Part shown: piece by piece, positions 15,404-24,613 of the stretch
How the letters are laid out: every line of letters starts with the position of its first letter
How positions within the stretch are numbered: the stretch's first letter is position 1
Origin: Pseudomonadota bacterium
GTDB taxonomy: Bacteria; Pseudomonadota; Alphaproteobacteria; Micropepsales; Micropepsaceae
DNA: 29,359 nucleotides
Direction of reading: 5' to 3'
NCBI GenBank assembly: GCA_025360685.1
Contig: JANYBR010000233.1
Coordinates: 1 to 29,359, forward strand
Translations under genes and position numbers: made by a program
Notes under the pieces: generated by a model
Databases searched by the model: none
Seen by the model: the letters and a program-made list of their open reading frames with translations, nothing else
What the model was told of the DNA's origin: nothing

Positions 15404-17585
15404 GGGCCGTCCTGCGCCCTCTTTCCGGCGCAATCAATTTCTGTTCCGCCTCGCGTGCAGCCGCTTGCCAAAGTTTTCCGGTCAGTTCGTCCACCGCCAG
15501 CGGGTGCGAAAACAAAAAGCCCTGAGCTTCGTCGCAGCCGTGGAAGTGAAGGAATTTCAGCTGCTCTGCTGTTTCCACACCCTCTGCGACGACTTTCAAG
15601 CGCAGATCGTGCGCCATGTTGATGATGGCCACGACGATTGTCGCCGCATCCGCGTCGGTCGCCACATCGCGAACAAAGGTGATATCGATCTTCAGCGCGT
15701 CGACTTGAAACCGCTTCAAGTAGGCCAGATTGGAGTAGCCCGTACCGAAATCGTCAATCGATATCGACACACCCATATCCTTGAGACTTCGAAGCGCGGC
15801 GTCGGTAATCGCGTCATGCTCCATGAACGTGCCTTCGGTTATCTCGATTTCCAGAAGGCTGGGGTTGACATGATTGGCTTGCAACGCATCAGCCACCTGG
15901 GCGACGAACCGTTCCTCCCGCACCTGGCGCGATGAAGCGTTGACCGCGATCCGAACTGGACCGAGGCCCGCAGTTTCCCACGCGTGAATCTGCTGGCAAG
16001 CGGTCTCGATGACCCAGGCGCCAACGGGAATGATCAGGCCCATTTCTTCAAGCGCAGGAACGAAGTCGCCCGGGAGGGCAAGTCCGTGTTGCGGGCGATT
16101 CCAGCGGATGAGCGCTTCGACGCTCGACGTCCGGCCAGTTTCGATCTGAATTTTCGGTTGGTAGTGGAGTACGAACTCTCGGCGCGCGAGCGCCAGCTGT
16201 AATTCCTCTCCGATCTCGGCTTTTTCCAACGCACGCGCGTTCATCTGTGGCGTGAATGTGCGCGACGCGTTCCGCCCGGAAGCCTTTGCCTCGTACATGG
16301 CGATATCGGCGCAGCGTATGAGCCCCTCCAGATCGGTTGCGTCGAAGGGATAGCTCGCGATGCCAATGCTCGCGGTGACCGGTATTTCCTGGCCGTCGAC
16401 GACAAGCGGTGTCTTCAAGGCCTTTCGAATTCGTGCGGCGATGAATTGTGCACCGAAAGTATCGGCCGGTGTCGCGACGATCAGCGCGAATTCGTCGCCT
16501 CCCAGGCGTCCGAGGAGGTCTTCCGGTCGCGAGCATGTCGCCACTCTTGCGGCAAACTCGCGAAGCAGGGCGTCACCGGCCGTGTGTCCGCGCGTATCGT
16601 TCACGTTCTTGAAGAAGTCAACGTCCAGCAGCATGAAAGAAACGCTTGATCCCTGGATGCTGGCATAGGCCAAGGCTTCGCGCAGCGACTCGTAGACATG
16701 CGCGCGATTGGGAAGGTTTGTCAGCGTGTCATGGCGCGCAAGGTGCACCAATTGGAGCTGGGCCTCACGACGTTGCGTGACGTCTTCGATGATTTCAACC
16801 ACCCAGGGCGATTTGCCCGATTGGCTGGTTATCGGGAATGACTTTGTGTGAACCCACCGTACGCTCTGGTCCGGGCGCAGAAGCCGGTACTCGTTGCTTG
16901 TGCGCTTGCAGAGAGACTTGCGCCGCTCATGAGTTACCCACTTTAAATCGTCGGGGTGGATTGTCTGATGTCCTTTCTTCAGCGGATCTCCCGGCGTCGC
17001 ACGTACGCCGTTCAAACTGTTCCAGGCCGGATTCACATACTCGATCGTCTGATGCTCGAGATCCTTGATCCAGAGCGCTTCCGGAATGTTTTCAACCAGT
17101 TCGCGGAACATTTCCTCGCTGCGGCGCAATTCGACGGTGCGTTCCTGAACGGTTTCTTCGAGGCGCTTGCTGTAGTTCCGGGTTTCTTCGCTCAGCAGGC
17201 GCACTTCCAGCATGTAGTGGATGCGTGTCAGCACCTCTGCGTGATCAAAGGGCTTGCTGATGAAGTCCTTGGCGCCGGCCTGCATGGCCCGTAGCTTGTG
17301 ATCCGGCTGAGCCGTGATGACCAGGATAGAGGGATAGTTTGCAGTTTCGATCTGCTTCAGACCGTCGATGATTTGGAACCCGTCCATCACCGGCATCTGG
17401 ATGTCCAACAGGATGAGGTCGAAAACCTTTTCGCGATGCAGACCGAATACCGCGGTCGGATCCGTGGTTGTCGTTATGTTCAGATAGCCTGAGCGTTGCA
17501 GCATGGACTGCAGGACTTGAACATTTACCTGGTGATCATCGACGATCAGGATTCTGCTTCCGACAATGTCGGATGGATTTGCCAT
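15396..17585 (-). CDS. REC-PAS-GGDEF-EAL protein (c-di-GMP turnover)
   Basis: This 729-residue cytoplasmic protein has these domains in order. The receiver (11-128) has phospho-acceptor Asp61 in LILLDIQMP and Lys111 in SKPF. A coiled coil (about 130-158) and a PAS domain (158-275) follow. The GGDEF domain (278-445) has intact GGDEF at 362-366 and the inhibitory RxxD at 353-356. The EAL domain (455-705) has EAL at 490-492, NAS, LEIEITE, DDFGTGYSNL at 611-620, KIDITF, AEGVET and QGFLFS. All catalytic residues I know for both activities are visible, so it could make and break c-di-GMP. ATG 17585 begins five bases after the hybrid-kinase stop codon, with AGGA just upstream, so the two are in one operon. 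The kinase is the likely donor for Asp61. Confidence 0.95.
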   Translation of the reverse strand: MANPSDIVGSRILIVDDHQVNVQVLQSMLQRSGYLNITTTTDPTAVFGLHREKVFDLILLDIQMPVMDGFQIIDGLKQIETANYPSILVITAQPDHKLRAMQAGAKDFISKPFDHAEVLTRIHYMLEVRLLSEETRNYSKRLEETVQERTVELRRSEEMFRELVENIPEALWIKDLEHQTIEYVNPAWNSLNGVRATPGDPLKKGHQTIHPDDLKWVTHERRKSLCKRTSNEYRLLRPDQSVRWVHTKSFPITSQSGKSPWVVEIIEDVTQRREAQLQLVHLARHDTLTNLPNRAHVYESLREALAYASIQGSSVSFMLLDVDFFKNVNDTRGHTAGDALLREFAARVATCSRPEDLLGRLGGDEFALIVATPADTFGAQFIAARIRKALKTPLVVDGQEIPVTASIGIASYPFDATDLEGLIRCADIAMYEAKASGRNASRTFTPQMNARALEKAEIGEELQLALARREFVLHYQPKIQIETGRTSSVEALIRWNRPQHGLALPGDFVPALEEMGLIIPVGAWVIETACQQIHAWETAGLGPVRIAVNASSRQVREERFVAQVADALQANHVNPSLLEIEITEGTFMEHDAITDAALRSLKDMGVSISIDDFGTGYSNLAYLKRFQVDALKIDITFVRDVATDADAATIVVAIINMAHDLRLKVVAEGVETAEQLKFLHFHGCDEAQGFLFSHPLAVDELTGKLWQAAAREAEQKLIAPERGRRTAHA

Positions 17586-17589
17586 TTTC

Positions 17590-20082
17590 CTATGCCGCCT
17601 TTGGGTTGAGAGGAGGGGCTGCGGTCGGCGGGACAAGTGCCAGCTCGAGCGTTTCCAGAAGTTCGTCAACGTTGATTGGCTTTGTGAGATAGCGCAGAAA
17701 CCCCGCTGCAAGACCACGCTCGACATCGCGCGGATTGGCATTCGCGCTCAGCGCAATGATGGGGATGTGCGCGGTTTTGGGGTCCTGGCGCAGAATCGTC
17801 ATGGCCGTCACGCCATTTGTGCCGGGCAAATGTATATCCATGAGAATGACGTCGGGCCGATAGGTCTGTGCGAGCTCGATGCCGAGGTCGCCTGTTCGCG
17901 CGCTTAAAAGGCGCAGATCTTGACGTCGAGAGATGAGCATTTCGACCAGTTTCAAATTGGCGGGATTGTCCTCGACATAAAGCACCGTGCGGACCGGAAT
18001 TTTGTCGTTCACGTGCGTCGTAGAGCCGGCCCTCGGATTGGCGTGAGTGGTCCGCACCTGCGACGGCACCGTCTCCAGCAGGTCGACCCAAAAGACGGTT
18101 CCCGAACCGACCTGGCTCTCGACGCCGACCGTTCCTTGCATCGCTTCCACCAGGCGCTTGGTGACGACCAGTCCGATGCCGGTGCCTTGCTCGGTGCCGG
18201 CCTCCTGGCCCAAACGATTGAACGGCTGGAACAGCTGTGAAATTTTTTCCGGCGTCAGACCCGCGCCCGTGTCTTGCACGCTGAGACGAACATGTCCCTT
18301 CGGTCGAGCGGCGCAGTCCACCACGATCCTGCCATTGGGGCGATTATACTTGATGGCATTGGAGAGAAGATTGACCAGCACTTGGCGTAGCCTAGTTCTA
18401 TCAGCCAGGACGAAACACTCCGTGTCAAAGGACGGAAATGTCATCTCGATACCGCGCTTTTGCGCAATCGGTTCCATCATCGACTTGCAGTGGGACAGAA
18501 TGTCCGCTGCGGATACCGGTTCCGGGGAGAGCGTCAGCTTGCCCGATTCGATCAGCGACAGGTCAAGGACTTCGTTGATCAGCGTGAGCAGATACCAACC
18601 CGCCTGCAATATCTGATCGATGCTCGTCGTCTGGCCGCTGGTCGGCTTCGGTGTGTCGGACGCCATCAATTGTGCAAAGCCGAGTATGGCATTTAGCGGT
18701 GTGCGCAGCTCGTGGCTCATGCTCGAGAGAAATTCGGACTTGGCCTTGTTGGCCGCCTCCGCCGTGGCCCTCGCCTCGATCAACTCGGCCTCGACTTTCT
18801 GCCGTTCCGTCATGTCACGAAAGAAGCCGGTAAATGACGTCCGCTTGCCCCGTTGTGCCTCACCGACCGCCAGCTCCACGGGGAATGTGCTGCCGTCCCG
18901 GCGCATGCCCGCGACCAACCGGCCAGTTCCGATTATTCGCTTCTCGCCGGTGCGGAGATATCGAGAGAGATAACCATCGTGCCGGTCGCGGTCCGAAGGC
19001 GGCATCAGCATCTTGACGTTGCGGCCGGTCACCTGGACAGGCGTGTAGCCGAACAGCCGTGACGCCGCGGGGCTGAAGGATTCGATCACGCCCTGTTCGT
19101 CGACGATGACAATCGCGTCGGGGACTGTGTCGAGGATCGAACGCAACCTGGCCTCGCTTTCCCTAAGCGCGTCATCCGCACTTTTCTGCTCGGTCATGTC
19201 GCGCGCCAATTTCGCGAAACCCAGAAGCTTGCCGCCGGAGTCGCGAATGGCCGTGATCACGGTGTGGCCCCAGAACCTCGTGCCATCCTTGCGCACGCGC
19301 CAGCCATAGTCCTCGAAGCGGCCGGTCGATGCGGCCTCGCGCAGCGACCGCTCGGGCTTCTGGGCCGCGACGTCCTCCGGAATGGAAAAGCGGCTGATGG
19401 GCTGACCGATGATTTCCGCGGCCTCGTAACCCTTTATCCGCTGGGCACCCAAGTTCCAGGTTTTCACACGGCCTTCTTCGTCAAGCATGATGATGGCACA
19501 GTCCGTCACGCTCTCGACCATCAGTTGAAAATTCTCTTGCGCGTCCAGACGGTGTTCGGCTGCCGGCACGCTTTTCGCCTTGGCGACGTTGCGCGCGGTG
19601 TTGTCGTTTAAGAAAAGAAGATATCCGCTGATCGAACCCTGTCCGGTCCGAAGTGCTGTGATGGAAATCGTCGCAGACAGACGGCTGCCATCCTTGCGGA
19701 ACCACGTCATGTCGTAGATATCGGTGATTTCGTGATCGGCCTTGAATACCAGCGCTTCGAAGCCGGGAGTTATGGAAGTTGAATATTCCTCGCTGAGCAT
19801 GGCGGCGCGGGCGATCAGTTCCGCCGAATCCAGCACTCCAACCAAAGTAATCTTGTCGATCGCCTCCTCGCCGGAATATCCCAGCATTTTCTCGGCGCCG
19901 GAATTGAAGACCTGGATGATTCCTCTTTCGTCGGTCGCGATAATCGAGAAATGGAAGTTGTCAAGGACAGCCTTGCGCAAAACCCCGCGCTTGCCAAAGA
20001 AATCGTTCACGCCGGAATTCGTCGCAGCCGTTTCTGCGTCTTCTTGCGCAGGAACAGGTACAGCCAGAGTCCTGGATTGCAT
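17590..20082 (-). CDS. Soluble PAS hybrid histidine kinase with a FixL-like haem PAS
   Basis: This 830-residue protein has no membrane segment. Domains: PAS (about 38-165), PAS (about 183-300), a FixL-like PAS (about 308-428), HisKA with His457 in SSMSHELRTPLNAI (448-515), ATPase (555-670, with LLSNAIKYN, DTGAG and GTGIGL) and a C-terminal receiver (698-812, with Asp749 in VILMDIHLP and Lys801). The third PAS reads MPPSDRDRHDGYLSRYLRTG and then IIGTGRLVAGMRRDGSTFPV. By alignment from memory with Bradyrhizobium FixL, His368 matches the haem ligand His200, Arg374 matches Arg206 and Arg388 matches the ligand-gating Arg220; His214 is replaced by Arg382. Haem-based O2 or gas sensing is therefore likely. 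ATG 20082 has AAGGGA upstream. It heads the operon with the GGDEF-EAL and PilZ genes, and a FixJ-like gene is divergent. Confidence 0.95.
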   Translation of the reverse strand: MQSRTLAVPVPAQEDAETAATNSGVNDFFGKRGVLRKAVLDNFHFSIIATDERGIIQVFNSGAEKMLGYSGEEAIDKITLVGVLDSAELIARAAMLSEEYSTSITPGFEALVFKADHEITDIYDMTWFRKDGSRLSATISITALRTGQGSISGYLLFLNDNTARNVAKAKSVPAAEHRLDAQENFQLMVESVTDCAIIMLDEEGRVKTWNLGAQRIKGYEAAEIIGQPISRFSIPEDVAAQKPERSLREAASTGRFEDYGWRVRKDGTRFWGHTVITAIRDSGGKLLGFAKLARDMTEQKSADDALRESEARLRSILDTVPDAIVIVDEQGVIESFSPAASRLFGYTPVQVTGRNVKMLMPPSDRDRHDGYLSRYLRTGEKRIIGTGRLVAGMRRDGSTFPVELAVGEAQRGKRTSFTGFFRDMTERQKVEAELIEARATAEAANKAKSEFLSSMSHELRTPLNAILGFAQLMASDTPKPTSGQTTSIDQILQAGWYLLTLINEVLDLSLIESGKLTLSPEPVSAADILSHCKSMMEPIAQKRGIEMTFPSFDTECFVLADRTRLRQVLVNLLSNAIKYNRPNGRIVVDCAARPKGHVRLSVQDTGAGLTPEKISQLFQPFNRLGQEAGTEQGTGIGLVVTKRLVEAMQGTVGVESQVGSGTVFWVDLLETVPSQVRTTHANPRAGSTTHVNDKIPVRTVLYVEDNPANLKLVEMLISRRQDLRLLSARTGDLGIELAQTYRPDVILMDIHLPGTNGVTAMTILRQDPKTAHIPIIALSANANPRDVERGLAAGFLRYLTKPINVDELLETLELALVPPTAAPPLNPKAA

Positions 20083-20924
20083 CGTTCCCTTGCTCCGTAC
20101 CGGGCGGCAACTAAGGTGTTTGCGTCGCCCGAAGGGTTGCGCTGGCACGATGCACAAATCGTGAATTCGTTGCCGCACGCGCATCAGGTCTTGTACCTAT
20201 CCGCGCGCGGCACTTCGCAGTGGTCGAAGAACATTTGTCTGCAGCAATCGGCGCGCGGTCTTCAACGGGACCGGCGACGGCGACGACCAGCTCATCGAAT
20301 GAATCGCGCCGGCCAGGTTGCCATGACAGATGGCGCATGGGCCGGCCATTGTCTGCCGGCTTGGGGCACATCCCGGAGTAGCTAAGCGGCTTGCAGCGAG
20401 TGTGCAGCGAAGCGGCCGCTTTGCCCTTCGAACAGCGTGAACCCGCTCGTGTCTCGAAGGCTAGTCGTTGACTTTATGTCAGTTTGTCAAGGTGACAGAG
20501 GTCGAGATCTGAGATGATCGGACAAATGGTCAAATTGTCTGTTTTTACAAGTGGTTCTGACCAGTATTAGCGCTAGAATTACGGAGCTGGACTATCTGAC
20601 GGGCGAATCAGCATTGTAAATGAGGCTTATAAATTGAGTGTATACTGTGTATTATTGAGTCCTGCATTGGCGTTCCAGGCGTCGCCGACGAAAAGCATCA
20701 CACGGCTGATCCGGGATGAAAAACGACCCACTTCCTCACGTGCAGAGTGCAACAGCAACTGACGGTGCTGGTGAAACCAAATCGACTGGTGCGGCTCAGA
20801 TATACGGCTCTGCCTGCAATCGGCTGCGCCACGTCACTGGCTACGGACCCGCGATAATTCATGCGAACGGCACGCGAGCGGGGCACGGTCGTGTCCGGCG
20901 GTTGTGTGCGGGAAGCGTGGCGGC
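20083..20924. other. Long divergent intergenic region between the hybrid kinase and FixJ-like genes
   Basis: This 0.84-kb region carries no convincing gene; a 70-codon frame at 20716-20928 is weak and overlaps the next start. AT content rises at about 20460-20690. There TGTCA-type half-sites cluster: TGTCA at 20477-20481, the inverted repeat TGTCA-AGG-TGACA at 20485-20497, and GACAA ... TTGTC near 20521-20540. I saw no perfect FixK/Fnr box (TTGAT-N4-ATCAA). Confidence 0.4.
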
Positions 20925-21551
20925 ATGACGGACCGCTCGACGATTCTCATCGTGGATGACGATGCGGCAATGCGCGACTCCATGCGTGCGCTCATGGAAT
21001 CCGCTGGCTACGCGGTGAGGATGTATGAGTCCGCAAGGGCACTCCTGAGCGAAGCCATATTGGCCGGAAGCTGTTTGGTGACGGACATCCGTATGCCCGG
21101 CATGAATGGCCTGGAATTGCAGGAAGAAATCGCCAAACGGGAAATCGATGTGCCGATTGTCATTATGACCGGCCATGGTGATGTTCCGCTCGCCGTTCGT
21201 GCGATGAAGGCCGGCGCGATGGACTTTGTCGAGAAGCCATTCGATGACGAGCATATGCTTGAAAGCGTCAAGCGCGCACTGAAGGCCGGTCAGCAACATC
21301 GCGACCGGTTCGCTGAAGCCAAGACCGCACATGAACTGATCGCCCAGCTGACGCCGCGTGAGCGCAATGTTCTCGAAAAGCTCGTGGCAGGAAGGTCGAA
21401 CAAAGTGGCGGCCTATGAGCTTGGTATATCGCCCCGGACGATCGAGATCCATCGCGCCAATATCATGGACAAGATGAATGCGCGGAGCCTGTCTGACGTC
21501 GTGCGCATTGCTCTGGCGGCCGATCAGTCGCCTCGGTCGGGACACGCTTAG
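20925..21551 (+). CDS. FixJ-like response regulator (REC-LuxR HTH)
   Basis: This 208-residue protein has a receiver with DDD at 11-13, phospho-acceptor Asp54 in LVTDIRMPGMNG, Thr82 in MTGHGD and Lys104 in VEKPF. A LuxR/FixJ helix-turn-helix follows (about 145-200, LTPRERNVLEKLVAG and AYELGISPRTIEIHRANIMD). Length and domain order equal FixJ and FixJ-type regulators such as TodT or NodW, so a precise name is not justified. In FixLJ systems the haem kinase phosphorylates FixJ, which activates genes such as fixK. The divergent FixL-like kinase has its own receiver, so this protein could be a second output of it. ATG 20925 was chosen over GTG 20904 because the conserved domain begins there; the ribosome binding site (GGAAG) is about ten bases away. 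Confidence 0.93.
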   Translation: MTDRSTILIVDDDAAMRDSMRALMESAGYAVRMYESARALLSEAILAGSCLVTDIRMPGMNGLELQEEIAKREIDVPIVIMTGHGDVPLAVRAMKAGAMDFVEKPFDDEHMLESVKRALKAGQQHRDRFAEAKTAHELIAQLTPRERNVLEKLVAGRSNKVAAYELGISPRTIEIHRANIMDKMNARSLSDVVRIALAADQSPRSGHA

Positions 21552-21661
21552 TGCGCATTCAAGGTTCGCATGGGCCCGATGCACCATCGAAATTCGGACG
21601 CTTGGGTGCGCGGCGAAGTGGTGCGTGACGCCGCCGTCGCTCGGCCCTGCGACATGCACAG

Positions 21662-23038
21662 TCAGTCCGGCCGGTAGGAAATCTGCAAGCCAGCCACGTT
21701 CACGTAGGACTGGGTTGTTCCGATCAGTGTACCGCGCAAAGTCGCACCCGGTATGCCCGGATTGAGGGAGATGTCCTGCTGAATGTTGAAGAGCCGCGAG
21801 GCTGTGAAATTGAGATCCATATTGTCGCTCATGCGGTAGCGAACGCCGGCCGACAGCCAGATCCGGTCGGCGTCCGGAATACGCGGCTCGCGCGTGGCAT
21901 CGCGTGTCGGGCTCTGGTCGAAGCCGGCGCCGGCGCGAAACGTCCAGAATGGGTCGGCGCGGTATTCGGCGCCGACGGAAGCAAAAAATGCATCCTTCCA
22001 GCGCGTGGTCGTCACATCATTCGGCTGCAAAGGATTTGCCGCCATAACCGTCAGCGCGCGGAACCGGCTCCAATGAGTCCAGTCCAGTTCCATAAGTGCG
22101 GTCCATTGATCGGACAGATCGATACGCGCGCCGGATTCGATCTCGTCGGGCATGGTCAGCGGTGTGACCTGGCGCGTATTTGGGAACAACCCCGTGAGTC
22201 CGCGGATGGTTGCGCCGATTCCACTGCTGTCCAATGTGAAAGTCAGCGGCCCCTTGAGGTCGTGTTGCAGAGAAGAACGATAGGAGATGCCCAGACTGAC
22301 ATTTCCGATGCGATCGATGATGCCGAGCGTATAGCCGGCGGTCCAGCTCGTGCCGCTCAGTCGCGCGAAACTGTCTTGCGCACCCTGAATCGAACCGGGA
22401 ATGCCGTTCAGGAAACCTAGCGTGCCGGTGTCGATCGCGCTCGTGAGCGTGCCTTGGGCATACTCGATCTGCAGGCCCGCCCCGAGGGAGAGCCCCGGAG
22501 TGAGCTGAAACGATACGGTCGGAGTGGCATTGATCGTCAGGAGCGATGACTTCTGCGCGTAGTAGCGTCCGCCCCAGGTCGACGGATAATCCGTACGCAA
22601 TCCCCAGGGCGCGGAGATCGACAGGCCAACAGCCCAGCGGTCGGAAATCCTTTGACGGAATCCGAATGCGGGAACAGTGGCGTCGCTGATGAAGCCTACC
22701 GGTTTCGGCGAGCCACCCGTCGGAACTCCCAATGTGGTCGTGGCAGTGGTGTAGTCGGCCCTGGAGCCCGGCAGGATTTCAACCAGGCTGACGGAGAAAT
22801 CCTGGTCGACGACCGAAGCCAGCGATGCGGGATTGTAGGCAAGATAGCTTGCATCGGTTTGTGTGGCCGCGGCACCCGCATAGGCGGCGGCCATGGCGTC
22901 TGCACTGTGTTCCTTCAGACCATAACCGGCCGCAAAAGCGGGCGTGACGGACCAAGCCGCGATAGCGGCAAAAATCATCACGTCGATTGTGCGCATGGTG
23001 GTCTCGAATGGGCGCTCTGTCGCGCCGGGACTAAACAT
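21662..23038 (-). CDS. OmpP1/FadL-family outer-membrane porin
   Basis: This is an outer-membrane beta-barrel of the FadL family, which lets hydrophobic molecules such as fatty acids or aromatics cross the outer membrane. The signal peptide is MRTIDVMIFAAIAAWSVTPAFA. The mature start AGYGLKEHSADAMAAAYAGA matches the FadL hatch, with its small residues and the YNPASLASV stretch soon after. Further marks are SISAPWGLRTDYPSTWGGRY, SLGAGLQIEYAQGTL and SLGISYRSSLQHDLKGP. Beta-strand-like alternation continues to the end (LQISYRPD). Two starts are possible: ATG 23038, with AAAGGA nine bases upstream, and ATG 22996, exactly at the signal peptide but with no ribosome binding site. The gene is divergent from the six-TM histidine kinase. 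Confidence 0.92.
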   Translation of the reverse strand: MFSPGATERPFETTMRTIDVMIFAAIAAWSVTPAFAAGYGLKEHSADAMAAAYAGAAATQTDASYLAYNPASLASVVDQDFSVSLVEILPGSRADYTTATTTLGVPTGGSPKPVGFISDATVPAFGFRQRISDRWAVGLSISAPWGLRTDYPSTWGGRYYAQKSSLLTINATPTVSFQLTPGLSLGAGLQIEYAQGTLTSAIDTGTLGFLNGIPGSIQGAQDSFARLSGTSWTAGYTLGIIDRIGNVSLGISYRSSLQHDLKGPLTFTLDSSGIGATIRGLTGLFPNTRQVTPLTMPDEIESGARIDLSDQWTALMELDWTHWSRFRALTVMAANPLQPNDVTTTRWKDAFFASVGAEYRADPFWTFRAGAGFDQSPTRDATREPRIPDADRIWLSAGVRYRMSDNMDLNFTASRLFNIQQDISLNPGIPGATLRGTLIGTTQSYVNVAGLQISYRPD

Positions 23039-23165
23039 ACAATCCATTCCTTTCAACGTGTTGCGAATGCGTAAATCTGCTGAAAGCAGCGTTAACCTTC
23101 CGTGCTATGCAATTCTTTACTAGGGCCGCCGATGATGCCGTGGGGCACTGAAAAGCCCCCTGGCC

Positions 23166-24605
23166 ATGGAAATGTCTTTGCAATTCGACAACAGCCTGAC
23201 GACGCCCGACGAAGCGTACGGCATCGACCGACTGCGCCTGCGCTTTCGCGACCCGTCTGTCGAACGACACTACATGATCGAAAGCCTCAACGAGTCCCGC
23301 GTCATCATTCGAACCTATCTCGTGGCCGCGGCCGTTCTGTATCTGATGTTCGGAATATTGGACTGGGTCGTCGGCGGAAATGCCGTCGCCGAGTTGTGGT
23401 TCGTGCGCTATGCGATCGTCTGTCCCATCTTGCTGGCCGCCGCAGCGATGACGTTTGTGCCAGCCTTCGATAGGTTTGCACAAGGCGCTCTTTCGATTGC
23501 GATGATCGCACCGGGAATCGGCGTCATCATCATGACGGCGATCATGCCACCGCCGTTCAACAGTTTCTACTACGCCGGCCTCATCATGGTCGTGATTTAC
23601 GGCAGCTCTCTGGTGCGTCTGCGCTTTCTGAATTCGGTGGTTATTTCGCTCTTGCTGGTGACGCTGTACGAAGTCGTCTCGACGCGGATCAATCCGATTC
23701 CGGTCAAGGACTATCTCAACAACAACTTCTTCCTCGTCATGGCGACCGTGGTCGGCCTGTTCTCCGGCTACATCCAGGAAATGTACATTCGGCGCAGCTA
23801 TCGGGCCCAGAAAGTCATCCAGGCCAAGAACGAAGCGGCCAACATCTTGCTGTTGGAGGCGGACAAGGCCAATAAGGCCAAGAGCGAGTTCCTCGCCAAC
23901 ATGAGCCATGAGCTGCGTACGCCGCTCAACGCCATCATCGGGTTCTCCGACATTCTCAAAAAAGAGTTGTTCGGTACGCTCGGCGACTCGCGCTATTCGG
24001 AGTACGTCAGGGACATCAACGACAGCGGCAACCACCTGTTGGCGATCATCAATGACATTCTCGACCTGGCCAAAGCCGAGGCCGGCAAGCTGACGCTCCA
24101 GGAAGAGGACATCGATCTGGTGCGTTGCCTCGACGATGCGATGCGCATGTGCCGCGGGCGTGCGGTTACCGCCGGCGTGAGCCTGAGCTTCGCCAATGCG
24201 GGCGAGTCGATATTCGCCTATGTCGACGAGAGGCTGATCCGTCAGATCGTGCTCAACCTGCTCACCAATGCGATCAAGTTCACGGTCGAGGGCGGCAAGG
24301 TTGTGCTCAGCGTCGTGGCCGATCGCGAGCACGGCATCTTCATCCAGGTGCAGGACACGGGCATCGGTATCGCGCCACAGGACATCGCGCGCGTGATCCG
24401 GCCGTTCGAGCAAGTGGAAACGGTGCTGTCGCGCACCCATGGCGGCACCGGCCTCGGCCTGCCGCTCACGAGCAAGCTCACCGAACTGCATGGCGGCACC
24501 TTCGACATACAGAGCCAGGTCGGGCGCGGCACAACCGTGGTCGTGCGCCTGCCAGCAGATCGCCTGCGCAAATCTCCTGTGTTGCCAATGCAGCACGCGA
24601 GCTGA
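23166..24605 (+). CDS. Six-TM sensor histidine kinase (LqsS/PhcS-like layout)
   Basis: This 479-residue inner-membrane kinase has a short cytoplasmic start and six predicted membrane segments (about 48-68, 77-98, 106-127, 132-150, 155-172, 186-204) with almost no periplasmic loops. A linker (KAKSEFLANMSHELRTPLNA) leads to the phospho-His (His248), and the ATPase domain has LLTNAIKFT, DTGIGIAP and GGTGLGLPLTSK. A membrane-embedded sensor with no extracellular domain suits a hydrophobic ligand and is the layout of PhcS, LqsS and CqsS quorum-sensing kinases; the match is in layout only. There is no clear ribosome binding site, and a small GGGGC/GCCCC hairpin lies just before the start. No response regulator adjoins it. 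It is convergent with the PilZ-methyltransferase gene, with eight bases between. Confidence 0.92.
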   Translation: MEMSLQFDNSLTTPDEAYGIDRLRLRFRDPSVERHYMIESLNESRVIIRTYLVAAAVLYLMFGILDWVVGGNAVAELWFVRYAIVCPILLAAAAMTFVPAFDRFAQGALSIAMIAPGIGVIIMTAIMPPPFNSFYYAGLIMVVIYGSSLVRLRFLNSVVISLLLVTLYEVVSTRINPIPVKDYLNNNFFLVMATVVGLFSGYIQEMYIRRSYRAQKVIQAKNEAANILLLEADKANKAKSEFLANMSHELRTPLNAIIGFSDILKKELFGTLGDSRYSEYVRDINDSGNHLLAIINDILDLAKAEAGKLTLQEEDIDLVRCLDDAMRMCRGRAVTAGVSLSFANAGESIFAYVDERLIRQIVLNLLTNAIKFTVEGGKVVLSVVADREHGIFIQVQDTGIGIAPQDIARVIRPFEQVETVLSRTHGGTGLGLPLTSKLTELHGGTFDIQSQVGRGTTVVVRLPADRLRKSPVLPMQHAS

Positions 24606-24613
24606 CGCGATTT

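Noticed and set aside
20716..20928. 70-residue plus-strand frame before the FixJ-like gene
   Set aside because: There is no ribosome binding site and no family resemblance, and it overlaps the start of the FixJ-like gene.
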